22,491 nt of DNA from Euglena gracilis. Its lineage: Eukaryota > Euglenozoa > Euglenophyceae > Euglenales > Euglenaceae. Of this stretch, positions 1 to 10,183 are shown one piece after another. The DNA is taken from positions 1 to 22,491 of the forward strand of contig CAAHFI010062867.1 in assembly GCA_900893395.1 (NCBI GenBank). Direction: 5' to 3'. Position numbers and translations under genes: made by a program. The notes below the pieces were generated by a model. That model did no database searches and had not been told where the DNA came from. It saw only the letters and a list, made by a program, of their open reading frames with translations. Positions within the stretch are counted from its first letter, which is position 1, and each line of letters opens with the position of its first letter.

Positions 1-153
<153 letters not shown>

Positions 154-171
154 ACACACAAAATGGAAGAA

Positions 172-308
172 AGCCGCCGCAGCAGAAGGCAGCAGCAGCA
201 GCAAGCCCCAGCGGGAGGGGGGAGGGTTCAACAACCACCGGAGGAGCCTCCCACCCCCAAGGGACCGGCAAAGCCGCAAACCCGACAAAACGACCCAAAC
301 CAACTCCC

Positions 309-372
<64 letters not shown>

Positions 373-598
373 AGCAGCAGCGGCAGCTTTCCTTCCAGGA
401 GGACACCGGGGGCCGTGGTGGTGGGCCAGTGATGACGCAGCGTAGTGAGCCGGCACCCCCGGTTTCGCTGTGTCGGAGGCCAGGCGGGGGACGCCCTGCC
501 GTCACCACCCAGAGCACCTCCTGGAATGAAAACAAAGCAGCCCCTCCACCTCCGACACTCCCGCACCACACACTTCCCATCCACACCAATCTGGAAGA
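172..598 (+). repeat. Left direct repeat (pseudo-LTR) of unit A
   Basis: The segment starts at AAAGCCGCCGCAGC and runs through a CAG-rich stretch (about 308-385) and a conserved block around 390-595. It matches 5638-6074 almost base for base, apart from CAG copy number and a few single-base differences. The left copy is joined directly to the GA/G tract and lacks whatever preceded it, so it looks 5'-truncated. Small ORFs here encode only poly-Q or poly-S translated from the CAG repeat, and I see no credible protein. Confidence 0.85.
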
Positions 599-679
599 GA
601 GATTTCCGCAGCCAATGCGGCCCGGGGAGCTTTCCCTGGGGCTCACCAAGAACTGCATGGAGAGTTTTCTCGCACTCCT

Positions 680-1309
680 ATGCCTCCCCCAAGCGCCCTC
701 CCGGGCCATCCTCCACCCACGGCGCCGCCACTGTCTCGCAATGCTCGCGACGACCGCGCCCTCCCCATCGCTGAACCCTTTGACAAGCACGACCCGCGAC
801 CATCCCGCCATCGCCGCAACGAGGGGCAATGGTCGTGGCAGGAGTATATGGATTGGATGCAGCGCACCTGGGGGCGAACCTGGCGCAATAAGACCATGCG
901 CAAGGTGGTGGAGCTGCGCTCCTCCGACTCCGCCAACCGTTCCATCGACTGGGCCGACATCCCATGCTGTGGGACACTCCTGGATGGATCTATGCGCTGT
1001 TCCATTTCCCCACGGGGCGCTTGTACGTGGGGCAGACCCAACGAAAGGTCTGGAAGCGGACCAAGGAGCACTGGTGGAGCCGAGGGAGGTGCAGCGACGC
1101 CCTCCATGATGCGCTCTCCAACGACCCCAACCCATTCTCGTTCATCATGGTCCCGCTGGAGAAGCTCCCGCCACCCGACAGTTTCCCCCGTGCAGAGCGC
1201 ACTGCCATCATCCGCCGGGACGCCCTGGCTCGGGAGCGCAAGTGGGTCGGCCTCCTCAATACCATGTGGCCACACGGCTTCAACGCAGCCTACCCAGGCT
1301 ACCCAGTGA
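680..1309 (+). CDS. Unit A N-terminal Trp-rich region (before the GIY-YIG)
   Basis: A frame opening at the ATG at 680 (CTCCTATGCC) encodes a Pro-rich leader. From about 830 it encodes a Trp-rich segment, WSWQEYMDWMQRTW followed by WRNKTMRKVVELR. The same pattern (W-x-W, then Trp residues, then WR...R..xELR) precedes the nuclease in units B and C (6890-6990 and 13516-13616), so it is a conserved domain and not chance. The homologous reading leaves this frame near 960, where the nuclease continues in the frame starting at 964. The rest of this ORF up to 1309 is shadow. I do not recognise the domain. Its Trp and Arg content would suit nucleic-acid or nuclease-partner contacts, which is inference only. 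Confidence 0.5.
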   Translation: MPPPSALPGHPPPTAPPLSRNARDDRALPIAEPFDKHDPRPSRHRRNEGQWSWQEYMDWMQRTWGRTWRNKTMRKVVELRSSDSANRSIDWADIPCCGTLLDGSMRCSISPRGACTWGRPNERSGSGPRSTGGAEGGAATPSMMRSPTTPTHSRSSWSRWRSSRHPTVSPVQSALPSSAGTPWLGSASGSASSIPCGHTASTQPTQATQ

Positions 1310-1608
1310 GCCGGAAGGTTTTGCAGCGCCGCCACACGCTCCCAAGCCAAGATCCCACACCCACAGCAGCCGGCGACCCTCCACCAAGCCCAGACCTCCC
1401 CAAGTGGCTAAAGCGCTGCCAAGAGGGAGACTCCAGTGCCCTGGCGGAAGCCCGAAAGTGGGGGAAGGCACAGCTGTGCTCAACCCTGGACTGGCTGCAG
1501 ATGCACGTGCCAGACGACGATAGGCGAGCAGGCCACCTGTCGTGGAGTGCAAGCTGGTGGAGCTCATCAAGGCCAAGCGGAAGGAGGCCCCAGAGAGGCA
1601 GTTCCTGA
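964..1608 (+). CDS. Unit A GIY-YIG endonuclease segment
   Basis: GIY-YIG nucleases nick DNA with a conserved Tyr pair, an Arg and a metal-binding Glu. In PLEs they make the target nick that primes reverse transcription. Counting from the ATG at 964, the first motif is WIY (residues 8-10) and the second is FPTGRLYVGQT (15-25). A helix with Lys/Arg and EHW follows (31-37). The metal-binding Glu is in ARERKW (E91) and the closing Asn in GFN (N107), the usual E...GLN spacing of PLE nucleases. All expected catalytic positions are present. After about residue 190 the frame becomes shadow and the homologous sequence continues in the frame of 1542. The N-terminal part lies in the preceding frame, so the ATG at 964 may not be a true start. 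Confidence 0.8.
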   Translation: MLWDTPGWIYALFHFPTGRLYVGQTQRKVWKRTKEHWWSRGRCSDALHDALSNDPNPFSFIMVPLEKLPPPDSFPRAERTAIIRRDALARERKWVGLLNTMWPHGFNAAYPGYPVSRKVLQRRHTLPSQDPTPTAAGDPPPSPDLPKWLKRCQEGDSSALAEARKWGKAQLCSTLDWLQMHVPDDDRRAGHLSWSASWWSSSRPSGRRPQRGSS

Positions 1609-2335
1609 AGTTCTGCTATTCCAACAATGGTGCCCGATTCCTCGAGTTGCGCAAGGTCCTCCGACAAGAGGCGGTGTTCAAGCTGCACCCCAACCCCGAC
1701 GTGGCCGCCGCGATCATGGTGTGCGACAAGTTCGCCCCACAGTGGCAGGCCTGGCTGTGCAACTACGCGCGCGTGGCCGAAGAGCTGGATCTGGAGGCAG
1801 CCCGGGCAGACGATCTGGAGGGGTGCACGTGCCACACCGTGCTACGCCGCCGCGAGCCGGCCTCGTTCCATGAGGGGCATGTGGTGAGCAACGAGTCGGA
1901 CCTGCTCCGATGGTCCTACCTCCAGACACTCGCCGCGAAGGGCAAGAAGTTCCGCCTCGAGGGCCCTCCGGACTCCGTCCTCCACGACCTGCGACGAGCA
2001 CTCAACCAGTACACAGAGTGGGCGGCGCGCAGCAACCCCACCGATGCATCTTTCGCCCGCAAGCTCGCAACCTGGGCAGAGGCGGTGGAAGCACGGTGCT
2101 GTGCCAACTGGCAACGCTCAGCAGTGAAGGAGGACCTCGTCCCCACGGGGTTCCCTGGACTGTCGCAGCAAATCCGGGAGGCACAAAAGGAGCTGGTGTT
2201 CCTCCACGACGACCGAGCACCACACGGCTTGGTGTTCATCTGCAAGCGGTGGTACCAGAAGCAGATGGCGGCCTACCTTGCAGATTCCACGGTCTTCGAG
2301 GACGTGCCAGGGAGCTGGAGTGATGTCGTGCGCAC
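1542..2335 (+). CDS. Unit A linker and RT N-terminal region
   Basis: This frame covers the stretch between nuclease and RT palm. Patches shared with units B and C include VFKLHPNPDVAAAIMV followed by KFAP, then GKKFRL, and then ELVFLHDDRAPHGLVFICKR (about 2197-2256). The last patch lies where RTs of this group carry the basic DKG-like fingers motif; here it reads DDRAPHG. The matching segment in unit B spans about 7670-8440 in one frame. After about 2330 the homologous sequence moves to the frame of 2384. No separate function is expected beyond forming the RT N-terminus and the connector to the nuclease. Confidence 0.6.
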
Positions 2336-2383
2336 CTCAGCGACATCAACAAGCGGCTCAGCTTCCCCACGGGTGCCGGGGTT

Positions 2384-2830
2384 GTGTACAACTACGGCAT
2401 CTGGAAGCCTGCCAAGCAGAAGTTCCGGTTCATTGCCGGGACCCGCAAGAGCCGCGACTCCAGCAGCGACACAGGAGCCACCGACCGCCAAGATGCCCCA
2501 AAAGAGCCTCCCAGGCAGCCCCTCTACGCCCTCAACAAGGCGTTGGTGTTGCTTCTGAAGCACATCGAGGGAGCACTGCGGGAGAAGGACGAGCTGCGGC
2601 AGCAGCATGAGGGCATCAAAGCATTCTGGGGCATCGACAGTGTGGAGTCCTTTGTGCGCATGGCGCGTTCACACTCCAAGGACATCCTGGCCGGAGGCTT
2701 GGAGACGGCAGACTTCACCACAATGTACACAGCCTTCACCTTCGACTCCATTGTCAGCCGCACGATGGAGTCAGTGCGCGAGGCGTGGGCGTTCATCCGT
2801 GACACCAAGACGCCGTGGCATCGACGCAAA
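2384..2830 (+). CDS. Unit A RT fingers and palm motif A
   Basis: This frame starts at MYNYGIWKPAKQKFRFIAGT, the fingers motif (K-x-K-FRFIAGT) that contacts template and nucleotide in PLE-type RTs. Near 2710-2735 it reaches ADFTTMYTAF, palm motif A, whose Asp is one of the catalytic metal ligands. After about 2820 the homologous sequence leaves this frame. The same frame is used again near 3086 for palm motif C (SRYIDDIV), which holds the other catalytic Asp pair. Motif B (QIRGMPMGLPPAPQLANW, about 2959-3012) lies in the frame of 2607. All three palm motifs therefore survive, but in different frames. Confidence 0.7.
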
Positions 2831-2831
2831 C

Positions 2832-3161
2832 ACCGACCCCACGCTCACCACGGGCGGCTGGTCCTGGGACGGCCTGGGCTACACAATGGCCGACCTGAAG
2901 GAGCTGGTGTCCACAGCGGTGAACAACAACTATACCTGCAATGGGGGGAAGGTCCGGCGGCAGATACGCGGCATGCCGATGGGCCTCCCACCAGCCCCAC
3001 AGCTGGCCAACTGGCCTGTTACCCCGTGGAACGCGACCATATGCACTCCCTCCCGCCTCAGCTCCGATCCACAGCCGTGTCACGGTACATCGATGACATC
3101 GTGCACCCGAGCACAATGCCCCTGCCCACCGCAGCAGAATACGGCATGGAGTACAAGGTGA
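2832..3161 (+). CDS. Unit A RT palm motif B segment
   Basis: The reading frame shared with 2607 contains GWSWDGLGYT, then NNNYTCNGGKV, then RGMPMGLPPAPQLANW. The PMG-x-PxLAN pattern is palm motif B, which positions the template and incoming nucleotide. Units B and C carry the fuller GVPMGLECSPQLANLY. Replacement of the usual Ser-Pro by Ala-Pro and loss of the LY end suggest relaxed constraint or sequence errors in unit A. Confidence 0.6.
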   Translation, partial: TDPTLTTGGWSWDGLGYTMADLKELVSTAVNNNYTCNGGKVRRQIRGMPMGLPPAPQLANWPVTPWNATICTPSRLSSDPQPCHGTSMTSCTRAQCPCPPQQNTAWSTR

Positions 3162-3183
3162 CAGCCAGTGGCGAGTCCGTGGT

Positions 3184-3687
3184 GTGCCTGGGGTGAGGGT
3201 GTACATTCTCACCCACAGCAACGGGGAGCGGGTGGTCCACACCACCGTCCACGACCGGGAGGCAGACTACCCCCACCACATCGTGCGCTATCCGCTGGCC
3301 ACCACCACGGCACCCACGGAACAGCTGGGTGGAGTCATCATGGGGCGGCTGGAGTTTGCCCGCATGGCGTGCAGTCACATGGGCGACTTCAAGCAGTCGG
3401 TGGCAAACGTCTTTCGCAACGCCATCTGGCGGGGGTATTCACGCCGCCTGGTGCAGTCCGTGTGGAGCCGTTTCCTCTTCCAGCGCTGGCATGCCACCGA
3501 CATCCGGGTCCGCGAGCTCCGCAGCTGGTTCTCCAAGGTGTGGAGGTGGCTTCTCACCGGCCCAAACCGCGCGCCGCCTGCCCCGTGGGCCACCGCCATA
3601 CCGCTGGACCAAGCACATGCTCCCTCAACGGAGGATTTCCTTGCTGTGTTTGGACATCCCCGCACCCGCGCCCACAGAAGGCATTGA
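3184..3687 (+). CDS. Unit A RT thumb region
   Basis: The frame encodes VRVYILTHSNGERVVHTTVH, then GGVIMGRLEFARMAC, then IWRGYSRRLVQSVWSRFL. The same blocks follow the YIDD box in unit B (VRLFVDDRG, GVIMGRLVAAQRTC, HRRGYPRRMVHSTWTRFL). The RGY-x-RRLV..W.RF segment is a characteristic PLE thumb block that holds the primer-template duplex. The coding signal ends near the IDDLLAEM-like stretch at about 3685-3705, matched by IDDLIDL in unit B. The stretch 3710-4370 is Pro/Ser-rich with no recognisable domain. Confidence 0.65.
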   Translation: MPGVRVYILTHSNGERVVHTTVHDREADYPHHIVRYPLATTTAPTEQLGGVIMGRLEFARMACSHMGDFKQSVANVFRNAIWRGYSRRLVQSVWSRFLFQRWHATDIRVRELRSWFSKVWRWLLTGPNRAPPAPWATAIPLDQAHAPSTEDFLAVFGHPRTRAHRRH

Positions 3688-4075
3688 CGACCTCCTGGCG
3701 GAAATGACTCCCCCAGCTTCACCGAGAGCGGGTCAGACTCCGACGTGATGGAGGTCGACCACGCGCCCACGTGCGACACGGCAAGCAGCGGGTGCCCAAG
3801 CACGCACACATCCACCCACCCCAGAGGCTCCAGGGCAAGGCGAAGGAGAGGGTTCTGCGCGAGCACACCCACCCAGGGGGGCCGCACATCTGCCCAACGA
3901 ACACCCGCCTGCTTCCACCCCGGGGCTCCCCCTCGGGGCGTTGAGGCTGTCGGCCAGGCTGGTGTTTCTGCTGCAGCCCCTCCGGGAATGTCCCCGCCTC
4001 CAATACAATCCTCCTCTCCCCAACCGGCGATGTCAGCCGCGGTCCTGATACCACCTGGTACATCTGCCAACCTGC

Positions 4076-4762
4076 ATGCTGGAGACGTCCAGGGGGGTGA
4101 CGGTGACCGAGCCCTCTTGTGGGAGGTGGGAAGGGACCGAGGCCAGCCTGACTCCACACTGGGGGACGCCTCAGTGTCTCTCCCGGCTTCCCCGCCCAGG
4201 CTGGCCTGTCGATCGCCGGCTTTTTTGGATCTTTCACTCCCCACCCCTGTCCTGGAGCCACTCCCACCCCCACCACCGCCGGGGGAAGACCCCGGCCATC
4301 CACGATGGTGCATCCTCCCAGCACCATGCTGAGGCAGACCAGACCTCCACAACAGCTCCACCGGTGCCAGCCATCCGCGAGGTCTACCAGGAACGGGTGG
4401 TCCTGGTGGACCGACCGGTGATCGTGGAGAGGCAGGTACCCGTTCCGGTCCGCGAGCCGGTCTTCGTGGATCGCATCGTGGAGCGCCTGGTGCAGGTCCC
4501 AGTGCAGGTGCCCGTGGAGGTTCGGGTGCCAGTGCCAGTCGAGGTGCGGGTCCCCATTCCCATCTACCTCCCCACCCACCAACAGGGGCAACCCCCGGCC
4601 CTGGTGCAAAACGTGCAAGTCAATGCACTCATCAACGGCCCGGCACCCACAGGCCTCATCGAGGCCCCAGCCATCCCAGCCATCGAGGCTGCCAATCGCC
4701 TCATGCTGCCTGCCCCCCGCCACAAGCATTCCTCACCGAAGAAGAAGAACAAGAAGAGATGA
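4076..4762 (+). CDS. Unit A Val-Pro (VPV) repeat segment with basic tail
   Basis: The middle of this frame (about 4375-4570) is a repeat of short Val/Pro/Glu/Arg units such as VERQVPVPVREPVFVDRIVE and VQVPVQVPVEVRVPVPVE. It ends in a basic run, KHSSPKKKNKKR. Units B and C have a recognisable counterpart (PVPVYVERVVPVQIPVPYHV), so the repeat is a standing part of the protein. The pattern resembles the EKxVExPV repeats of alveolins, the cortical proteins of alveolates. Low-complexity convergence is an equal possibility. The lysine-rich tail could be a nuclear localisation signal. The first third of the frame (4076-4370) is probably not the true frame. Confidence 0.55.
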   Translation: MLETSRGVTVTEPSCGRWEGTEASLTPHWGTPQCLSRLPRPGWPVDRRLFWIFHSPPLSWSHSHPHHRRGKTPAIHDGASSQHHAEADQTSTTAPPVPAIREVYQERVVLVDRPVIVERQVPVPVREPVFVDRIVERLVQVPVQVPVEVRVPVPVEVRVPIPIYLPTHQQGQPPALVQNVQVNALINGPAPTGLIEAPAIPAIEAANRLMLPAPRHKHSSPKKKNKKR

Positions 4763-4785
4763 CTCGTCCTCACAAGCCCCCTCCA

Positions 4786-5330
4786 AGAAGCGCAAGTACA
4801 CCACTTTGAGCGAGTGGCCGAAAGAGTGGAGGGAGAAGTACGAGGAATGGAAGTCAGCAATGAGGCGCAGGCAGCCAGGCCGAGGGAAGGCAATATTCTT
4901 TTCTGGGACCACGAGCTGCAAAGCCAAGTCTGGGCCTGCTGCGGGCCACAACGGAGGGAGGCCATCCAGCAATGGCTCGACGAAGCAGCAGCCAGCCACA
5001 TGGCCAGCAGCACTGCCCAGGAACGCCAGTCGCACGACTGGCACGAAGGCGCCAGGATCGGGGAGGCCGACCACCCTGGTCCTCGGCACCACACCCGGAA
5101 GGCAACCCCCAGGGCAGCCATCCAACCACCACTCCGGGCCCCACGCTCCCGGAGCGAGACAGCACAATGTCCAGGCGGGCGGCAGGCAGCGTGGTGCCTG
5201 TGCCCCGCCAACCCGTTCCGCAGGGGAGTTCGCAAAGCGGGATATGCCCCGGCCCCAAGCCCCTTGGCGACCCAATAGGGAAGCGACCCGTGGGCACCGC
5301 CCTGGGGAGACAGAAAACCCGCCGCCATGA
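4786..5330 (+). CDS. Unit A EWPxEWRE / RIGEAxxPGP module
   Basis: A frame open to the TGA at 5328 begins with KKRKYTTLSEWPKEWREKYE (about 4788-4847). It is followed, in the frame of 4814-5278, by LQSQVWACCGPQRREAIQQW and SHDWHEGARIGEADHPGP (about 5033-5086). Units B and C carry the same order: LAEWPAEWREQYE, LQDQVWAAVADKRRDEIRRW, then SHDWQEGQRIGEAKQPGP. The module is therefore conserved between two diverged families, which argues for function. I do not recognise it as a named domain. It looks helical, with regularly spaced Trp. The TGA overlaps an ATG at 5327. Confidence 0.55.
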
Positions 5331-5500
5331 GATTTTTCAGACCCTCCCGCCCTGAGAGTGTGCAGGGCACCCAAGGCCAAAGAGAGGAAGAGGGTGCCGA
5401 GTGGACCCCTGTGTACGGCAGGCGAGGGGCAGCCGTGCACAAGCAGCTGAAGCGAATGGCAGAGACCATCGCTGCACTGACCCGAGAACTCCAAAAATGA
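5327..5500 (+). CDS. Small 57-residue ORF overlapping the upstream stop (unit A)
   Basis: The ATG at 5327 overlaps the upstream TGA at 5328-5330 as ATGA, an arrangement that permits termination-reinitiation. The 57-residue product ends in a short region rich in heptad-like Leu/Ile/Met (KQLKRMAETIAALTRELQK), a probable coiled coil, preceded by AEWTPVYGRRG. A weakly similar stretch (GW-x-T...GRKRLQKRLQGLQ) lies at about 12210-12280 in the B/C family. The product could be a small oligomerising protein or simply the C-terminus of the main polyprotein after a frame change. Confidence 0.45.
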   Translation: MRFFRPSRPESVQGTQGQREEEGAEWTPVYGRRGAAVHKQLKRMAETIAALTRELQK

Positions 5501-5637
5501 AGGAAAATTTCGAAGAACGCCATTTTCGGGGGAGTCGTGCCCCCAGCCAACCAAAGGAGCACCAGGGGAGAGAGTGGGGCAAACCGGGCAGGCCCCCCTC
5601 CGATCCCCGCACACCCCAACCAATGGGATGTGCTCCA
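5501..5637 (+). other. Tail of unit A between last stop and right direct repeat
   Basis: Directly after the TGA at 5498-5500 is a short AT-richer patch with an inverted repeat, GAAAAT at 5503-5508 and ATTTTC at 5522-5527. GC-rich sequence without a credible ORF follows. It is the natural place for the unit's 3' untranslated tail. No poly-A run or target-site duplication could be identified. Confidence 0.4.
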
Positions 5638-6726
<1,089 letters not shown>

Positions 6727-8690
6727 AAGAGAGAGCGACGCGGGCAACCGCGGCCACCCCACAACGGGTGGAGGGAGAGTGACGGTGAGCGTCGCGCGGC
6801 ACACGCCAGCCCGCGACGACAGGCCGCTCCCATACCCAGTCCACGGGAAGCACGCGAGGCAGGTGGAGAGGAGCACGGGAAGGCAGGCGTGGACGTGGAG
6901 GTCATGGGAGGACTGGCACGTGAACGCCGTGCAACGGCGTTCCTGGCGCAAGAGCCCGATTCGGCGACTGCTGGAGCTCCGGCACGCTGAGGCACAAGCC
7001 AACGGAGACCGGGCCAATTACTTCTCCCCGGAGGCAGTGACCACCTGGCACGGGATGATCTACGGGGCGTACCATTTCCCAACAGGGAAGTGGTACGTGG
7101 GCCAGACGGTCAACACCATCCGCCAGCGGGCACGAGAGCACTGGTACGCACGAAAGTCGGCGCGGGACTTCCTGCACCTGGCGCTGGCAGACGACCCGGA
7201 CCCGATGACCTGGCTGGCCCTGCCACTGGAGATCATCCCCAAGGAGCTGTGGCGATGTCCAGAGGCAGACCGACAAGCAGGGTGGCGGAAGAAAGAGCGG
7301 GCGCTCTTCCGGGCGGTGGCCACCCCGAGGGAGAAGTACTGGGTGGACAAGCTGAGGTCCATGTGGCCAAAGGGATGGAACTCAGCGTACCCGGGCAAGC
7401 CCGCAAGCGCGGGCCACCTGCCCCCCAGTGGAGCAACCGCGCCACGGGAACCAGCACGGGACCTGGAGGCGGCAAAGAGCGCCATCCGGCAGTGGCAGGC
7501 AGACCCGAGGGCAACAAGGCGGTGGCTGCACGTGCTGGCACGCGAGGACCTGGTGGAGATCCTGGAGGGGCTGGAGAAGGGACTGCGCCCAACAGAGCAG
7601 ACGGCGACAACGGCTGCGATCGCAGCAGAAGCCCGGGAGGCACTCCGAAAGCGCAAGGCGGAGAAGAAGGCCCGGGATTTCGTCCGCTTCCTGTACGGGC
7701 ACCCCATCGCCGAGAAGATGGCCCTGCCGGACATCATCCGCGACCCCGAGGTGTACAAGCTCCACCCAGAGCCGGAGGTGGGGGCAGCCATCATGGTGGT
7801 GCACAAGTTCGCCCCGCAGATCGCCAGCGCACTGTTCAACTACAAGGACTGGGCCATGCACCCACAGCCGATGGACGCCGACGGGGAGGAGCACTGCCCC
7901 TGCCGGACGCAGGTGCGACCGAACGCCACGCTGGTGGAGGGGCACGTCCTCTCCACAGACCCCGACGAGCTGGCGTCCCCGTACCTGAGGGAGATCCTCA
8001 GCAAGGGGAAGAAGTACCGCCTGCGGCTGCCCATCTCGTCAGTGCTGGCGCGCCTCGACGACGGCCTCCGCCAGTACGTGGAGTACAAGACCAAGGCCCA
8101 CCAAGACGACGAGGGCTACCGCACGGGCCTGCTGAAGTGGGCGGAAGCGGTGCGGGCACGCGCAGAGGCCCGCATCACGCAGGCGGCGAGGGAGCACCCC
8201 CACGAGCCAGACGGGTACCCCAACCTGCAGGAGCAGCTCAGCGCAGCCAAGAGAGCGCTGGTGTTCGGGCCGGAGGACAGGGCACCGCACGCCCTGTTCT
8301 TCGCCTGCGGGCGGCTGTTCGCGGCGAAGCTGCACGAGCGGCTGGAAGCGACCGGGGCATTCGTCCCAGACGCCCGCCCGCCGGCGGACCTGCTGGAGCA
8401 GATCAAGGCCCTGAACGACGAGCTGCAGCTCCTCCACCACCCACGGCTGCCATACCTCTATGGAGCATGGAAGGCCAAGAAGCAAGCCTTCCGCTGGATT
8501 GCCGGGACGGCCCGGAACCAGGACGAAGGCGACCATGAGGAAGAAGAAGGAAAGCCAAAGAACGCCCTCTCCGAAGTGGGCGGCCTCATGGTCAAAGTGC
8601 TCCAAGTGGTGATGGCTACCCTGCGGCGAAAGGACCGGGAAGCAGTGGGCAAAGGCAACAAGTCCCGCTACTGGATCATCGAGGACATCG

Positions 8691-8936
8691 ATGAGTTCGT
8701 GCAGGAGTTCCGGGTGCTGGCGCAAAGCCGAGCCTGGCGCCGTGCCGTGGGCAACGTATGACTTCACCACCATGTACGAGGCGCTGGAGCACGAGCACCT
8801 GGTGCACGGGGTGATGGCAGCGGTGAAGGAGCCTGGGAGGAGGAAACCACCGGCAAAGCACGGGACACGGGCCAACACCCACGAGACGTGGACCTACGCC
8901 TGGGGGCAGGGGGCTGGCACGAGGCGGCCAAGGTGA
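8691..8936 (+). CDS. Unit B RT palm motif A segment
   Basis: This frame carries VPWATYDFTTMYEALEHEHL; the first catalytic Asp codon is at 8760. DFTTMY is the palm motif A form typical of PLE and telomerase-like RTs. The frame ends at a TGA at 8934-8936, and the conserved sequence continues in the frame of 8888. The switch falls around two G-runs (8899-8912). Unit C has exactly the same bases and the same switch there, so it was present before B and C separated, or it reflects a shared consensus error. Confidence 0.75.
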   Translation: MSSCRSSGCWRKAEPGAVPWATYDFTTMYEALEHEHLVHGVMAAVKEPGRRKPPAKHGTRANTHETWTYAWGQGAGTRRPR

Positions 8937-9228
8937 AGGACGCCCCCGGAATGCCGTGGTTCACGCTGCCGAGGGTGGAGGACACCCTGCGCAAGATGCT
9001 GGCCAACCTCTACGCGGTGAACGGCGGGGTGGTGCGGAAGCAGCAAAAGGGAGTACCCATGGGGCTGGAGTGCTCCCCGCAGCTGGCCAACCTGTACGCC
9101 TACGCCGTGGAGAGCAGGTGGGTGGACCGAACGGCACCGACCAACGTCCTGATGCGGCGGTACATCGACGACATCATCGTCATGGGACCAGATGCCCTCA
9201 CCCCGGGAAAGGGCTGCCCACCGAGGAG
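8888..9228 (+). CDS. Unit B RT palm motifs B and C
   Basis: The frame reads GMPWFTLPRVEDTLRKML, LYAVNGGVVRKQQ and then GVPMGLECSPQLANLYAYAV (motif B, from 9050). RRYIDDIIVMG follows (motif C, Tyr at 9161, catalytic Asp codons at 9167 and 9170). The NGG...Q-x-GVPMG spacing before motif B is normal for PLE RTs. All catalytic palm residues are intact. Around 9205-9225 (CCCCGGGAAAGGGC) the conserved sequence moves to the frame of 8956, again identically in unit C. Confidence 0.85.
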
Positions 9229-9960
9229 GACTACGGGATGCAGTACAAGTCCACCGCCGAGGAGCCCCACAGCCTCATCTACCTGGGGGTGCGGCTGTTC
9301 GTGGACGACCGCGGACAAGCCCACTCGGTCCTGCACGACCGTGCAGTGGACTACCCCATCCGGGTGGACCGATACCCCGAGGGCACAACAGTGGCCAACC
9401 CAGCCCAGCTGGCAGGCGTCATCATGGGCCGGTTGGTGGCAGCCCAACGGACATGCAGCCGCATGGATCTGTTCCAAGACGCGGTGGCCGGCATCTTCAC
9501 CCACGCGCATCGCAGGGGATACCCACGGAGAATGGTGCACTCCACGTGGACCCGGTTCCTGTGGCGGTACTGGGACGCGGCATCCGTCACCACGCGGGAA
9601 CTGCGGGCGTGGTTCCACGACGCGTGGCGAAAGGTGACGGAAGCGGAGGAGGGGGGACAGCGCAGGCCGGCCCCCAAGTGGCCAACGTGGGAAGCCCGCG
9701 TACCACTGCCGCGGGACAGTGGCAGGGGAACACCACAGCACCCACCACCGCGGGACGCAGCAGGGCACCAGGCAGCATGTGAGGGGACCCCCCAGCCCCA
9801 AGCAGCACAACGGGAGCCCATCGACGACCTCATCGATCTCACCACGCCACCGGGGTCCCCGCCACACGCAAGCCAAGGAGACGGGGAGCCGCAGGGCGGC
9901 TCCTCGCAACCAGCCAGCAGCTACCGCCCGATGGCACCGCCGCTGATACCGTACCCCCTC
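9225..9960 (+). CDS. Unit B RT thumb and Pro/Ser-rich linker
   Basis: The frame continues from EEDYGMQYKSTAEEPHSLIY into LGVRLFVDDRGQ (primer grip-like), VLHDRAVDYPIRVDRYPEGT, AGVIMGRLVAAQRTCSRMD and HRRGYPRRMVHSTWTRFLWR. The last is the PLE thumb block also present in unit A. REPIDDLIDLTTPPGSPPH at about 9817-9873 closes the structured part and matches IDDLLAEM in unit A. A Pro/Gly/Ser-rich linker follows, in which the true frame becomes unclear before the Val-Pro repeat. Confidence 0.75.
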
Positions 9961-10183
9961 CCACCGAGCGGCAGGGGAGGGGTGGGGCCAACCAGGACCG
10001 GACGACCAGGACAGAGGGGGGCAGGGCAGAAAGGCAACATACCGCCGAGAAGGCCGTGGTCTTCACCGGTGTACCCCACGCGGGGGGCTGCCAGCTCGTT
10101 CGTCGACTTGGGCCGAAAGGCTGTGCGATGGGGCTGTCCGCCTTCCGAGTCGCTGCCACTGCACGCCCCTCTCGCACAGGAGC

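Noticed and set aside
163-432. Poly-Q/poly-S small ORF
   Set aside because: Produced by the CAG repeat inside the direct repeat. Frame and length differ between the two copies.
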